Notes under the pieces: model-generated | Told to the model about the DNA's origin: nothing | The model's database searches: none | What the model saw: the letters and a program-made list of their open reading frames with translations, nothing else | Shown: positions 48,976 through 58,815 of the stretch, piece by piece | Position numbering within the stretch: the stretch's first letter is position 1 | Layout: each line of letters starts with the position of its first letter | Program-made: the position numbers and the translations under genes | Assembly: GCF_009800925.1 (NCBI RefSeq) | Contig: NZ_WOYF01000003.1 | Location: 1 to 64,000 of the forward strand | Direction of reading: 5' to 3' | DNA length: 64,000 nucleotides | From: Budvicia diplopodorum | GTDB taxonomy: Bacteria; Pseudomonadota; Gammaproteobacteria; Enterobacterales; Enterobacteriaceae

Positions 48976-51603
48976 TTAGAACGTGTATTTAAATCCAACG
49001 GTTAACAACGTGTCGCTGTAGCCATCATCACCCAGTTGCTGGGCTACGTTAGTCCACAGATTGGCGTGTTTATTCAGCTGGCCTTCGGCCCCCAGCTTCA
49101 GTTCGCCAACGTTGCTATTTCCAGCCTGTTTCATCGTCACGCCGTCCATGACGGCACCCGCCTGCTCGGTGTTATGCAGCCAGTTCGCTTCCGCATACAC
49201 GGTAAACAGTTTGTCGCTGTTCTTGTCCATATTGCTCACGCCATCACGCGATAGTTTGACGCCCAGACGGGTCTGAACGTTATTGTTGCTGTCAGATGTG
49301 ACGCGAGTACCGTTGGTCTCCGTATGGTCATCGGCTTTGATGCCGCTCCAGATTATTTGGGCCTGAGGGGTCACAAACACGGCACCGTTCTCACTCTGAT
49401 AAACCGGGATCCGATAGCCGCTTTCTACCGATGCGCTCAGGCCGTTGATATCGTAACGCTCGCCCGATAGCTGCTCGCCGTGCACTTCACCGTTAAGCCA
49501 GCTGTACTGCACCCAGCTGTCAACGTAAACGCCGTTTAGCGTTTTCGCATCCTGATACCAGGTGGCGTAAACCCCGGCGCTGTAGCCGTCAACCTTGCCT
49601 TTCGAGTGATAACCGCTGTGACGGTTACTGCTCTGGCTGTCAGCCTCACCGTAGCCTAACATCAGGCCAACGCCTAAACGGTCAGCGTCCGTAAACCGGG
49701 TTTCAGCCACTTCACCGCCGCCCTGTACCACGTAGCTGTTGGTGGCGGTTTTAATCTGACCGCTGGTGTCCCTGAACTTGGTGCGCGAACCCTGCTGGCG
49801 CAGCCACATGCTGGAGTTTTCTGCCCGACCTTCACGGTCTTCTAAGCGCAGATTAAACAGTTTACCGGCTGCGGCCATGTTGGCTAGGTAGCTGCCCGCT
49901 TCAGGTCTGAGCAGGGGATCGTTATTCTCTGGAGTAGGGTTCGGCGTAGACTCTGGTGCTTTACTGGTCAGATACCAGTTACCGGCATTAACATCCGCCC
50001 CGCGTACCAAAGAGTAATCATAAGCACCGGCCACGATACGGCCCTGTTGAACAAACTCGCCGCCAGAAGTGCCATTAACCTGTATTAGTTCAATGCCGTT
50101 TAAGGTAACTGCGCCGCTGCCACCGACATTGGTTACGCTAACCCGAGTAACGCCAGCAGTATTACCGGTAACCACCAGTTTATCGGTCGCGGAGCTGTCA
50201 TCACTGAGCGCGGTATTGAAATTCAGTAAGCCGTTATTACCGGTATAATCACCGGATACGGTCAATACAGCGCCGGGCGCCCCGTTAAAGCTCACTATGC
50301 CGCTATTATTCAGGCTAGCGACCGCCTGGTCATAACCGGCCAAATTCAACTGACCGGCACTCTTCACGGTAAAATCGGATGCGGCGCTGAACGCCCATGC
50401 TGCCCCGGCTTTCAACGTTCCGGCACTAACGGTAGTCACGCCCGCATAATCGTTAGCAGAGGTCAGCGTTGTCGTACCCTGATTCATCTGATTAACGGTT
50501 AAAAAGCCCGACATCGGCGGTGAAAAGTCGATATCGTCAGTATGGTTAAAGTTGACCGTTGCAGAGCCGTCACCGCCGGTGATACTCTCCGCATTAAAGG
50601 TACCGGACTGATTTCCATTACCTATATTTAAGGTACCAACACCGGTTGAGCCAACAGCCATATATACTGGGCCAGCAGAAACTTCTGCCCGATCGGAAAT
50701 GGTCAGTGAGCCATTTCCGTAATAACCAATATAGATTTTACGTTGATTATTCCACTGAGAGCCAACGCCGGATATCGAGACAATACCTGATGAACCCTCC
50801 TCGTTACCAATTACGCTAAAGTAGCTGCTAACAAAACCGCCATCACTAACCGTGAGCTTGGCATTACCTTCATAGCCAATATGGACTTCACGTTGATTAT
50901 TCCACCGCGAACCAACGCCGGATATCGAGATAATACCTGATGAGCCTTCCTCGAGACCAATCACGCTACCGTTACTGCTAACCATGCCACCATCGTTAAT
51001 CGTTAACGAGGCATCACCGGCGTAGCCAACGTAGAGAAAGTAGTCGTTATTCCACTGTGACCCAGTACCGGACACCTCGACAAGGCCCGTCGAACCGGCC
51101 ATATGGCCGATATGGCCATCATAACTGCTAGCAACGCCGCCATCGTTAATCGCTAGCGAACCATTACCGGAATGACCAACATAGAGTTTAGTGCTGTTAT
51201 TCCACTGAGACCCAATACCGGACACCTCAACGCGGCCCGTCGAACCAACAGCATCACCAATAAAGGCCATCTTGTTTTCAACAACACCGCTATTGTTAAT
51301 GATGAGCGCACCATTACCAGTTTGGCCAATGTAAATGGAGTTATTACCAAGGTTCCAAGGCGAAGTCTGTGTTCCCGGAACCGTAACGGTTTGGCCACCG
51401 TCAACGATCGTATCGGCAGCAGTGGCAGGCGTTGCGTTCAGGAGCGAAGCCGAAAGCACAATGGAAAGGTAGCTAAGCTTAAACAGGCTTTTCGTTGTTG
51501 TACTAGACATCGAGTTGCTTTTGCAGGCAGAAGCGTGGGAAAAATGATTTTTTTTAGCGCTTCCTGCTGATTTTGAATAAGTAGTACGAGGGATTTTATT
51601 CAT
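48976..51603 (-). CDS. autotransporter adhesin (type Va secretion)
   Basis: The 875-residue protein has an extended signal peptide (39 polar/basic residues, then LFKLSYLSIVLSASLLNA, with cut near ATA/A at 62-63), as in many large autotransporters. The passenger begins with five 50-residue repeats (about 71-320) rich in G, S, N and V, typical of a beta-helix, followed by autotransporter-associated strand repeats (TTTLTSANDYAGVTTVSAGTLKAG, read in parts). A Pro-rich linker at about 555-570 leads to the barrel (about 600-875), which ends in the outer-membrane signature VGFKYTF. It resembles AIDA/pertactin-type adhesins. No protease motif is seen. A small unknown gene lies 87 bp upstream on the same strand. 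Confidence 0.92.
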   Translation of the reverse strand: MNKIPRTTYSKSAGSAKKNHFSHASACKSNSMSSTTTKSLFKLSYLSIVLSASLLNATPATAADTIVDGGQTVTVPGTQTSPWNLGNNSIYIGQTGNGALIINNSGVVENKMAFIGDAVGSTGRVEVSGIGSQWNNSTKLYVGHSGNGSLAINDGGVASSYDGHIGHMAGSTGLVEVSGTGSQWNNDYFLYVGYAGDASLTINDGGMVSSNGSVIGLEEGSSGIISISGVGSRWNNQREVHIGYEGNAKLTVSDGGFVSSYFSVIGNEEGSSGIVSISGVGSQWNNQRKIYIGYYGNGSLTISDRAEVSAGPVYMAVGSTGVGTLNIGNGNQSGTFNAESITGGDGSATVNFNHTDDIDFSPPMSGFLTVNQMNQGTTTLTSANDYAGVTTVSAGTLKAGAAWAFSAASDFTVKSAGQLNLAGYDQAVASLNNSGIVSFNGAPGAVLTVSGDYTGNNGLLNFNTALSDDSSATDKLVVTGNTAGVTRVSVTNVGGSGAVTLNGIELIQVNGTSGGEFVQQGRIVAGAYDYSLVRGADVNAGNWYLTSKAPESTPNPTPENNDPLLRPEAGSYLANMAAAGKLFNLRLEDREGRAENSSMWLRQQGSRTKFRDTSGQIKTATNSYVVQGGGEVAETRFTDADRLGVGLMLGYGEADSQSSNRHSGYHSKGKVDGYSAGVYATWYQDAKTLNGVYVDSWVQYSWLNGEVHGEQLSGERYDINGLSASVESGYRIPVYQSENGAVFVTPQAQIIWSGIKADDHTETNGTRVTSDSNNNVQTRLGVKLSRDGVSNMDKNSDKLFTVYAEANWLHNTEQAGAVMDGVTMKQAGNSNVGELKLGAEGQLNKHANLWTNVAQQLGDDGYSDTLLTVGFKYTF
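50644..51393 (-). repeat. five tandem 150-bp (50-codon) repeats in the adhesin passenger
   Basis: Residues 71-120, 121-170, 171-220, 221-270 and 271-320 align without gaps for most of their length. The marker SGxGSQWNN recurs at exactly 50-residue spacing (about 128, 178, 228, 278), as do YVG/HIG, GNGSL, INDGG and VIGxEEGS. The first copy is the most divergent and the two most C-terminal full copies are the most alike. Such arrays can expand or shrink by recombination. Confidence 0.9.
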
Positions 51604-51690
51604 AATTTAATTCCATTTTAAATGTAAGAATATCTTTAATGAGATAATAGAATTATCCCAATACGTTATTTATTATTTATAGAACAGCTA

Positions 51691-52002
51691 TTAATCAGGA
51701 GCCGAATAGACGTCACAATGCTCGTTCAGTATTTTCATGAATAAAATATGATGAGTATCGGTGTGTCGTATGCAACGCGTTAACCAACGGGGATAAATTA
51801 AATTTCGGCCATAAATTTTTATTTTATATAGATAATCAAGGCAGCTAAAATTCATCTCAACACTAACAGCATCAGGGCTATTTTTTAGAGGTGGGCGCTG
51901 TAGAAAATCTACGTTAGCAGGTTGCATAATCGGAGAGATAGAGGAGAGTAAATTTAGGTAATGCCACCTTTTTGTTACAACTGCCTTTGCCATATTGTCC
52001 AT
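51691..52002 (-). CDS. small protein of unknown function upstream of the adhesin
   Basis: I do not recognise this 103-residue protein. A good ribosome site (GAGG, 6 bases before the ATG) supports translation. It is basic, with several Cys and His residues and no signal peptide or membrane helix. It is on the same strand as the autotransporter gene and 87 bp upstream of it, so a shared transcript and a regulatory role for the adhesin are possible. The sequence is AT-rich, as is the DNA upstream. A second in-frame ATG lies three codons in. Confidence 0.5.
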   Translation of the reverse strand: MDNMAKAVVTKRWHYLNLLSSISPIMQPANVDFLQRPPLKNSPDAVSVEMNFSCLDYLYKIKIYGRNLIYPRWLTRCIRHTDTHHILFMKILNEHCDVYSAPD

Positions 52003-52054
52003 TTTTTACCTCATCCTTAACCATAAAAAATAGTAGCGCTGGTACCCTGATTTG

Positions 52055-52079
52055 TTGTCATTTAGGACCATTTTGACAA
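52055..52079. promoter_or_regulatory. palindromic GGACC site A
   Basis: TTGTC and GACAA flank a core containing TTTAGGACCATT. The site lies 53 bases upstream of the small gene that precedes the autotransporter, at a position suited to promoter control. A related inverted copy is at 52338-52365. Confidence 0.4.
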
Positions 52080-52337
52080 TATAAGATTTAAATATTCAAA
52101 TGATGATAATAACATTTATAATATATTGTGTGATTTATTTTGTATGGTTTTTAATATTAAGAAATGGAGCTATTTAATGTGTGAATATATTTCTAAAAAA
52201 TAATTTTGATACAATTCATTTATAATTTAATGGGTTGGTGATTTATTGAGCATGGAAAAATTCCTATAATTCAAAATGATGATGAATAATGCTGGATCTT
52301 TATTTTTGATTCAGAGAAAATAAAAACCGTCAGATCT

Positions 52338-52365
52338 GGCAATTGACATTTTGGTCCTAATTGCC
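52338..52365. promoter_or_regulatory. palindromic GGACC site B
   Basis: GGCAATT and AATTGCC (7-bp perfect arms) flank a core which on the minus strand reads TTAGGACCAAAATGTCAA. This is closely similar to site A (TTAGGACCATTTTGACAA) but in inverted orientation, 283 bases away. Confidence 0.4.
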
Positions 52366-52486
52366 ACCTATTTTACCCCCGATTTTAACTGCCATATTGC
52401 TTAAATCCCTCCACTCAATTTACCGTATACCGCACTGCGCGGTGGCTTTTCAGTGCCTAAATAGTCTTGCATTAATTGGTATCAGG

Positions 52487-52618
52487 CTAAAGTAAGGCCG
52501 TAGGTATGGTGAACCTATGCTGACCAAGCGAGCACCGCGGGTCTTTCTCTAACCTATGAATGATGTTATAGAATTGTTGCCTAGATAGTCCCGCCTTTTG
52601 CAGGTTGAAAATAGCCAT
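52487..52618 (-). CDS. possible 43-residue peptide or gene remnant
   Basis: ATG 52618 has GGAG 7 bases upstream and the frame stays open for 43 codons. The sequence includes LQKAGLSRQQFYNIIHRLEK, which resembles a helix-turn-helix of a small DNA-binding or transposase protein. It may be a true small gene or the start of a decayed one. I recognise no family. Confidence 0.3.
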   Translation of the reverse strand: MAIFNLQKAGLSRQQFYNIIHRLEKDPRCSLGQHRFTIPTALL

Positions 52619-53004
52619 TAGCATTCTCCATTTGTGTTAAAACCGTCCAGATTTAATAAATATTTTTCTTTTGGAATAATATTTTACTGCTTAATAAATA
52701 AAAGTATTAGATAAGCTTTAATGCGTTGTTTATATAATTTCATCGTGGTGACCTTTATATCTCTTCCCGTTCGGCAACCGTGGCCATTAAGACAATGGAT
52801 TTCCAATTCTTGCTTAGAATATGGGGCAGGGTGGGCCACGGGTACAGAGGCACTCCAACGGGATAACAATCCTGAAGAAGCCAAAACGGTAAAGTAGGAG
52901 GTCTGATTGGTCAATTCTGCCTGTTATCTGCTCAATCTCATCCTTCTGTCATAAAAATATCCTCAAAAACTGTAATATAGGTTGAAATCAGGGTATATAA
53001 GCTC

Positions 53005-53020
53005 AGATAATCGTTTGCTT
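53005..53020. promoter_or_regulatory. PurR-like box of ghxP
   Basis: AGATAATCGTTTGCTT fits the reverse form of the PurR consensus (ANGNAANCGNTTGCNT) at all fixed positions but one. It lies 43 bases before ghxP, consistent with repression by PurR and hypoxanthine or guanine. Confidence 0.6.
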
Positions 53021-53063
53021 AGGCGAATTAAACCCGAAATTCTACTTCCAGAGGACATGTTGT

Positions 53064-54431
53064 ATGTCGAGCATTGACGATCAGAAAGGCAAATCTGCAG
53101 GTCAAAATAGTGGCGTTGATGGCTATTTTAAAATTTCTGAGCGAGGCAGTAATGTCCGTCAGGAAGTACTAGCCGGGCTAACTACCTTTTTAGCGATGGT
53201 GTATTCCATCGTTGTGGTACCCAATATTCTTGGTCAGGCTGGGTTTCCGGTTGAGACCGTATTTGTGGCTACCTGTCTGGTCGCTGGCGTGGGCTCTATG
53301 GTAATGGGCGTGTGGGCTAATCTACCGATGGCGGTGGGTTGTGCTATTTCGCTAACGGCGTTTACCGCATTTAGTCTGGTTCTAGGCCAAGGCCATTCAA
53401 TACCGGTAGTCTTAGGTGCAGTATTTGTGATGGGCGTTCTTTTTACGCTGATCTCAGCAACCGGTATTCGGGCGTGGATTTTACGTAATATTCCGATTGG
53501 TATTGCTCACGGAACCGGTATTGGCATTGGTTTATTCCTACTGTTAATTGCTACCAGCGGCATTGGTGCGGTGATTAAAAACCCTATTGATGGTCTGCCG
53601 GTTCAGTTTGGTGATTTTAAATCCTTCCCGGTGATGATTGCGTTTGCCGGTCTGGCAGTGATTATTGGTTTGGAAAAACTGAAAGTACCCGGCGGTATTC
53701 TGCTGGTGATTGTTGGTATTTCTGTTCTCGGCCTGATTTTTGACCCCAAAGTGACTTATAAAGGTCTGGCTTCAATGCCTACACTGGTAGCCAAAGATGG
53801 GACATCGCTGATCTTTAGTCTGGATATCAAAGGTGCCCTACAAATGACGGTGTTGCCGAGCATTTTGGCGCTGGTGATGACCGCGGTATTTGATGCCACC
53901 GGTACTATTCGGGCGGTAGCCGGGCAGGCTAACCTGTTAGACAAAGACGGTCAGATTATTAACGGCGGTCGCGCTCTGACGACAGACTCCGTCAGCAGTA
54001 TTTTGTCTGGTCTGGTAGGCGCAGCACCCGCTGCGGTATATATTGAATCGGCAGCCGGAACCGCAGCCGGTGGTCGTACTGGCTTAACGGCATTAGTGGT
54101 TGGCGTGCTGTTCCTGTCACTGTTGTTTCTGTCTCCTCTAGCCAGTTTAGTTCCGGGCTATGCTACTGCGCCTGCGCTGATGTATGTTGGTTTACTGATG
54201 CTGAGCAACGTTTCTCGCTTAGACTTCAACGATTTTGTTGATGCCATGTCTGGCCTGATTTGTGCGGTATTTATCGTGTTAACCGGCAATATTGTTACCG
54301 GCATTATGCTGGGCTTTGCTTCTCTGGTTATCGGCCGTGTTTGCTCTGGCGAATGGCGTAAGCTGAATATCAGCGTTGTTCTGATAAGTATTGCGCTGGT
54401 TGCGTTCTACGTTGGCGGCTGGGCAATTTAA
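53064..54431 (+). CDS. ghxP: guanine/hypoxanthine permease (NCS2 family, AzgA-like)
   Basis: The 455-residue carrier closely follows E. coli GhxP (YjcD, 449 residues): [54 protein letters not shown], the substrate motif [18 protein letters not shown], and [16 protein letters not shown]. About 14 membrane segments are expected. It imports guanine and hypoxanthine by proton symport. Its paralogues AdeP and AdeQ are less like this sequence, as far as I can judge by eye. A CCCC/GGGG hairpin at 54450-54473 follows the stop. Confidence 0.92.
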   Translation: MSSIDDQKGKSAGQNSGVDGYFKISERGSNVRQEVLAGLTTFLAMVYSIVVVPNILGQAGFPVETVFVATCLVAGVGSMVMGVWANLPMAVGCAISLTAFTAFSLVLGQGHSIPVVLGAVFVMGVLFTLISATGIRAWILRNIPIGIAHGTGIGIGLFLLLIATSGIGAVIKNPIDGLPVQFGDFKSFPVMIAFAGLAVIIGLEKLKVPGGILLVIVGISVLGLIFDPKVTYKGLASMPTLVAKDGTSLIFSLDIKGALQMTVLPSILALVMTAVFDATGTIRAVAGQANLLDKDGQIINGGRALTTDSVSSILSGLVGAAPAAVYIESAAGTAAGGRTGLTALVVGVLFLSLLFLSPLASLVPGYATAPALMYVGLLMLSNVSRLDFNDFVDAMSGLICAVFIVLTGNIVTGIMLGFASLVIGRVCSGEWRKLNISVVLISIALVAFYVGGWAI

Positions 54432-54668
54432 GTCCGTTTGTTATCGGCAAGGCCCCTCTCTTTTGGGGGGCTTATAGCGGTGATTCTGATTAGAACTATT
54501 TACCCCCCCTTTACCCCCCCTATATCCAGCCTTCATCTAATCCTTATATAGCTACGCATTTTCCGGCGAGGGATATTATCGTTATGTAGAATACATTCCG
54601 CTGGGCGTGGCTAATATACGACGTGACGGGACTCGGGATGATGGCAGAAGAAAAAGAGGAGTATCAAT

Positions 54669-54700
54669 AAAAAAGCGCTACCGGTTGCCCGACAGCGCTT
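54669..54700 (-). terminator. fis terminator
   Basis: AAGCGCT and AGCGCTT pair around a 14-nt loop, followed on the minus strand by TTTTTTATTG. It lies 26 bases after the fis stop. The stretch between ghxP and here (54474-54668) is unremarkable apart from C runs near 54504 and 54514. Confidence 0.85.
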
Positions 54701-54725
54701 CTAAAAGCATTCAAACTGATTAGTA

Positions 54726-55022
54726 TCAGTTCATGCCGTATCTTTTCAGTTTCTTGCGCAGCGTACCACGGTTGATACCCATCATTGTTGCTGCGCGAGT
54801 TTGGTTACCGCGGGTGTACTGCATAACCATGTCTAACAGAGGCTGTTCTACTTCAGCCAATACCAATTCATATAGATCGTTAACGTCCTGACCGTTAAGT
54901 TGAGCAAAGTAGTTCTTTAATGCTTGTTTAACCGAATCACGCAAAGGTTTTTGGGTAACTTGGTCTTGAGAGTTTACGGTGGCGACTGTTAGTACGTCAG
55001 AATTTACGCGTTGTTCGAACAT
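54726..55022 (-). CDS. fis: nucleoid-associated protein Fis
   Basis: Fis bends DNA and activates rRNA and other growth-phase genes. The 98 residues equal the E. coli protein in length and nearly in sequence, with [20 protein letters not shown] and the C-terminal helix-turn-helix [20 protein letters not shown]. It is the second gene of the dusB-fis operon, 24 bases after dusB. Confidence 0.98.
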   Translation of the reverse strand: MFEQRVNSDVLTVATVNSQDQVTQKPLRDSVKQALKNYFAQLNGQDVNDLYELVLAEVEQPLLDMVMQYTRGNQTRAATMMGINRGTLRKKLKRYGMN

Positions 55023-55046
55023 ATTTCTGTTAGCTCTTTTATCTGT

Positions 55047-56012
55047 TTAGGCAAAATTTTCAAAATATGCCCCCAACGCATCCAGCTGTTCGCTGGCATC
55101 CTCTATCGCGTTGAAGGTGCGCCGAAACTGGTCATTTGGGGCATGCGCTTGGATATACCAAGAAACGTGCTTACGTGCGATGCGGAGTCCTTTGCCTAGA
55201 CCGTAAAAGTCGTGCAATTCTCTCACATGCTCGTTTAACAAGCGTTCCACTTCTGCCAACGGCATTGGTGATAACAGCTCCCCTGTGTCCAGGTAATGCT
55301 GGATTTCCCGAAAGATCCACGGTCTTCCCTGAGCAGCTCGTCCTATCATCAGAGCGTCAGCTCCAGTGTAGTCCAAAACGGCCCTGGCTTTATGCGGGTC
55401 AGTAATATCCCCGTTAGCAATAACCGGTATATCTACATTCTGTTTAACCGCACGGATGCTGTCGTATTCTGCTTCACCGTTGAATAAACAATGACGAGTG
55501 CGGCCATGTATTGTAATGGCCTGAATACCACTGCGTTCCGCCAGTTGGGCAATCTCAACGCAGTTACGGTTTTCTGGATCCCAGCCGGTACGAATCTTTA
55601 AGGTTACCGGAACGTCAACTGCGCTCACGACGGCGTTAAGAATTCTACCAACCAGTTCAGGATATTGTAACAGTGCTGAACCTGCCAATTTACGATTCAC
55701 TTTTTTTGCCGGACAGCCCATATTGATATCAATAAGCTGTGCGCCGTTTTTTACATTGATGCGCGCCGCTGCCGCCATATCTTCCGGATCGCATCCGGCG
55801 ATTTGAACGGCTCGAATGCCGAGCTCATCAAGGTGGACCATACGCAATCGTGACTTATCGGTTCGCCATACTTCTGGGTTAGAAGAGAGCATCTCCGAAA
55901 CGGTCATTCCTGCACCCATCGCATAGCATAGCGTTCTGAACGGACGGTCCGTGATTCCCGCCATAGGCGCGGCAATTAAACGATTTGTTAGCTGAAGGTT
56001 ACCAATGCGCAT
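55047..56012 (-). CDS. dusB: tRNA-dihydrouridine synthase B
   Basis: DusB makes dihydrouridine (position 17) in tRNA with FMN and NADPH. The 321 residues equal E. coli DusB, with [38 protein letters not shown] (catalytic cysteine), [27 protein letters not shown] and [18 protein letters not shown] chose ATG 56012 (MRIGNLQL). The longer frame from 56084 runs through the promoter and is not real. It is cotranscribed with fis. Confidence 0.97.
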   Translation of the reverse strand: MRIGNLQLTNRLIAAPMAGITDRPFRTLCYAMGAGMTVSEMLSSNPEVWRTDKSRLRMVHLDELGIRAVQIAGCDPEDMAAAARINVKNGAQLIDINMGCPAKKVNRKLAGSALLQYPELVGRILNAVVSAVDVPVTLKIRTGWDPENRNCVEIAQLAERSGIQAITIHGRTRHCLFNGEAEYDSIRAVKQNVDIPVIANGDITDPHKARAVLDYTGADALMIGRAAQGRPWIFREIQHYLDTGELLSPMPLAEVERLLNEHVRELHDFYGLGKGLRIARKHVSWYIQAHAPNDQFRRTFNAIEDASEQLDALGAYFENFA

Positions 56013-56049
56013 AGACAACGAAAGACCATATATGTCTGCAAGGGCGCGT

Positions 56050-56078
56050 ATATTACGCATTTTTTTGCACAGATGAAA
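56050..56078 (-). promoter_or_regulatory. dusB-fis promoter
   Basis: On the minus strand TTTCAT (56078-56073), a 17-base spacer and TAATAT (56055-56050) precede the GC-rich discriminator ACGCGCCC. This is nearly the same as the E. coli fis promoter, whose weak -35 and discriminator make it dependent on growth rate and sensitive to ppGpp. The AT-rich DNA upstream to about 56270 probably binds Fis and other proteins; nothing coding is seen from 56079 to 56373. Confidence 0.88.
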
Positions 56079-56373
56079 GGCCAAACTTTGAACAATCTAC
56101 GACTAAAATCAAAGAAAGAAATATGTGTTAATGGTCAAGATGTTATTCACCATGTTTAACAATAAGTTATGTTTTCACTGAACGATAATTTTTTTATTAT
56201 AATTCATGTCGGTTGTCTCTGTTGAGCGCTTTTTGACCATATTTTATTGGTTTTTATGTTAGAAATGTGGGGGGCTATATTGTACTTGATGCCTGCTCTT
56301 GCGGGCCGTTTATCTGGCTGGTTGAGCGGTTGTTGGGGCGGTAGCTGGAAGGAGAAGGGGGAAGATTGTGTCG

Positions 56374-56415
56374 ATAAAAAAACCGCTGATGCCGGGTAAA
56401 TGGTATCAGCGGTTT
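56374..56415 (-). terminator. prmA terminator
   Basis: AAACCGCTGAT and ATCAGCGGTTT form an 11-bp stem with a 14-nt loop. On the minus strand the stem runs into seven Ts. Confidence 0.9.
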
Positions 56416-56439
56416 ATTCTATTTTAGGCCGATAAGCGG

Positions 56440-57327
56440 TTAGTCAGGCTTTCTGACGCCGGTGATCCGGCACCATTCTTCTTTTTCGGCAACCGAATCG
56501 AGCAAAAATAGCGCCTGATAGGCTTGCGCTACGCCTTCAGCCTGCGTTGCCAGAACGCCCGACAGGCCTAAATGGCCATTGGCTTTTGGCAGTTGCCCGA
56601 TAATCGGCGCCAGTTCTCTTAGCGGGCCAGCAAGGATGTTGGCAACCACTACGTCGGCCTTTAAGTTATCCGGTTGGTCTTTAGACAGGTAAAGCTCTAA
56701 ACGCTCTGAGACTTGGTTACGTTGAGCATTATCACGGCTGGCCTGAATGGCCTGCGGGTCGATATCGATGCCGATAGCTTTAGCGGCACCTAGCTTCAGA
56801 GCGGCAATGGCTAAAATGCCGGAGCCACAGCCAAAATCAATAACGGTTTTGCCTTCCAGATCCAGCCCGTCTAGCCACTGTAAGCACAGCGCGGTAGTTG
56901 GGTGGGTTCCGGTTCCAAAAGCCAGACCCGGATCGAGCATGACGTTAACCGCATTGACATCCGGCACATCGCGCCAGCTTGGGCAAATCCACAAACGTTC
57001 ACCGAAACGCATTGGGTGGAAGTTATCCATCCATTCACGCTCCCAGTCTTTATCTTCCAGCTGTTCGATTTTATGCACAAAACCGCTACCGAGCAGCGGA
57101 TTGTATTCCAGCATGGCGACAACCTGTTTCATATCGGTTTCTGCGTCGTACAGGCCGATAACGTCGGTATCGCCCCACAGGCGAGTTTCTCCCGGCAGTG
57201 GCTCAAAAACCGGTACGTCGTTCGTGTCCTGAAAGGTGACTGACACTGCGCCGCTTTCGACCAGCGCATCACCAATAGATTCGGCCTGCGCGCCGGTAGT
57301 ATTTAACTTTAGTTGTATCCAAGGCAT
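56440..57327 (-). CDS. prmA: ribosomal protein L11 methyltransferase
   Basis: PrmA trimethylates lysines and the N-terminus of ribosomal protein L11 using S-adenosylmethionine. The 295 residues match E. coli (293). An N-terminal L11-recognition domain (about 1-60) precedes the methyltransferase fold with [39 protein letters not shown] and the catalytic-loop motif [12 protein letters not shown]. It follows panF in an operon-like order. Confidence 0.97.
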   Translation of the reverse strand: MPWIQLKLNTTGAQAESIGDALVESGAVSVTFQDTNDVPVFEPLPGETRLWGDTDVIGLYDAETDMKQVVAMLEYNPLLGSGFVHKIEQLEDKDWEREWMDNFHPMRFGERLWICPSWRDVPDVNAVNVMLDPGLAFGTGTHPTTALCLQWLDGLDLEGKTVIDFGCGSGILAIAALKLGAAKAIGIDIDPQAIQASRDNAQRNQVSERLELYLSKDQPDNLKADVVVANILAGPLRELAPIIGQLPKANGHLGLSGVLATQAEGVAQAYQALFLLDSVAEKEEWCRITGVRKPD

Positions 57328-57372
57328 AGCTAATTCTCTTACGGGGGATAACCTAGTTATCCCATCAATTTA

Positions 57373-58815
57373 TCATGTACGAGCTGCTTTCGCGGCTAAA
57401 CGTTCGCCAAACATATTGGCGAGCAGAAAGCTTACCGCGCCTAACAGCAGCGAAGGAACGATCGGATGTAGCCCGTACATATGGATATTTAAGGTTGCCA
57501 GTAGGCTATAGCATACCGCGCCACAGACCATTGAGGTTAAAGCACCGCAGGCGTTAGCGCGTTCCCAATAGAGGCCAAAGACTAATGGCCATAGGAATAC
57601 GGCTTCCAGACCGCCAAAGGCCAGCAGGTTCCACCAGATAATCATTTCAGGCGGGCGCCATGCGGCAAGGATTAATAGCAGCCCGAGCACCAGCGTGACG
57701 GTGCTGGATATTCTAGCCAGCCTCCGCTCATTGCGGATTTGCTCCGGTTTAACGCTGAGATAAAGATCTTTGATCAGCGTTGCCGAAGACTGTAACAGCT
57801 GTGCGTTAATGGTCGACATGATTGCTGCCAGCGGTGCGGCTAAGAATATACCCGCAGCGAAAGGCGGTAATACGGTGATCATCAGGGTTGGGATAACCTG
57901 ATCCGGAATCATTAGATCGGGTAAAATCGCCCGCCCCAAAGCCCCTGCAAGGTGCATACTGAACATCAGGATAGCCACGACAATCGTGCCAATGATAATT
58001 CCACGGTGTACGGCTTTACTGTCTTTGTAAGCGATACAGCGAACGGCAGTATGCGGCAGGCCGATAACGCCGAAGCAGACTAGAATCCAGAACGAAGCCA
58101 TAAACGGCAGGGACAAGAAGTCACCCGCACCGGTAGGCGTTAGTAGCTTGGGATCGATATGCTGCAGCTTGCCTACGGCGCTCTCTAGCCCGCCGGCGGC
58201 GTAGATAACCGCAACCAAGAGCAGAATGGCACCCACGAGCATCACTAAACCCTGCAGGGCATCGTTGAGCACGCTGGCGCGAAAGCCGCCAAAGGAAGTG
58301 TAAAGGGCAATGGTTACGCCGAAAATCAGTAGCCCAATATCGTAAGGAATACCGGCTGCGGTTTCTAGCAGACGGGCTCCGCCGATAAACTGCACCGTCA
58401 TCGCGCCGACAAAGGCTAGCAGTAAGCTGATGCTGGCAAACCATACCAGTAGCTTGCTTTTAAAGCGGGCATACAGCACATCGTTCAGGGTGACGGCGTT
58501 GTAGCGCCGGGCCAGAATGGCAAACTTTTTACCCAGTATGCCAAGGGACAGCCAGACGGCAGGAAGTTGAATCATTGCCAGTAGCACCCAACCAAGGCCA
58601 TATTTATAGGCAGCTCCGGGACCACCGATAAACGAACTGGCGCTGATATAGGTTGCCGTCAGGGTCATGGCTAGAATAAATCCACCCATTGAACGATCGC
58701 CAAGGAAGTAGTCGTTAAGAAAATTTCCTTTCTGACGTTTAGTGTAGGCGTAAATAGACAGGCCAAAAACCAACGCCAGATAAGCCCCCAGAGGCAAAAT
58801 TACATCAATCTTCAT
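57373..58815 (-). CDS. panF: sodium/pantothenate symporter
   Basis: PanF imports pantothenate with sodium ions. The 480-residue sodium:solute symporter has about 12-13 membrane helices and the family motifs LTATYISASSFIGGPGAAYKYG, YTSFGGFRASVLNDALQG and IFLAAPLAAIMSTINAQLLQ, read here in parts. It starts inside the end of yhdT (11-bp overlap), so the two are coupled, and prmA follows 45 bp on. Confidence 0.95.
   Translation of the reverse strand: MKIDVILPLGAYLALVFGLSIYAYTKRQKGNFLNDYFLGDRSMGGFILAMTLTATYISASSFIGGPGAAYKYGLGWVLLAMIQLPAVWLSLGILGKKFAILARRYNAVTLNDVLYARFKSKLLVWFASISLLLAFVGAMTVQFIGGARLLETAAGIPYDIGLLIFGVTIALYTSFGGFRASVLNDALQGLVMLVGAILLLVAVIYAAGGLESAVGKLQHIDPKLLTPTGAGDFLSLPFMASFWILVCFGVIGLPHTAVRCIAYKDSKAVHRGIIIGTIVVAILMFSMHLAGALGRAILPDLMIPDQVIPTLMITVLPPFAAGIFLAAPLAAIMSTINAQLLQSSATLIKDLYLSVKPEQIRNERRLARISSTVTLVLGLLLILAAWRPPEMIIWWNLLAFGGLEAVFLWPLVFGLYWERANACGALTSMVCGAVCYSLLATLNIHMYGLHPIVPSLLLGAVSFLLANMFGERLAAKAART

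Larger units (their letters stand above)
52003..53063. other. AT-rich intergenic region upstream of adhesin and ghxP
   Basis: About 1.06 kb lacks any sizeable supported gene. It contains two palindromic sites sharing a GGACC core (52055-52079 and 52338-52365), a 43-codon reading frame with a ribosome site (52487-52618, minus), and a PurR-like box before ghxP. The 52080-52340 part is very AT-rich, as expected for H-NS-bound acquired DNA; the GC-richer part from 52380 looks like worn-down coding sequence. Confidence 0.5.

Noticed and set aside
50644-51393. 150-bp periodic repeats considered as a CRISPR-like or satellite array
   Set aside because: The period is an exact multiple of three and falls within the adhesin frame; it is a protein repeat.
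52684-52914. 76-codon minus-strand frame in the ghxP upstream region
   Set aside because: TTG start, no ribosome site, no recognisable composition.
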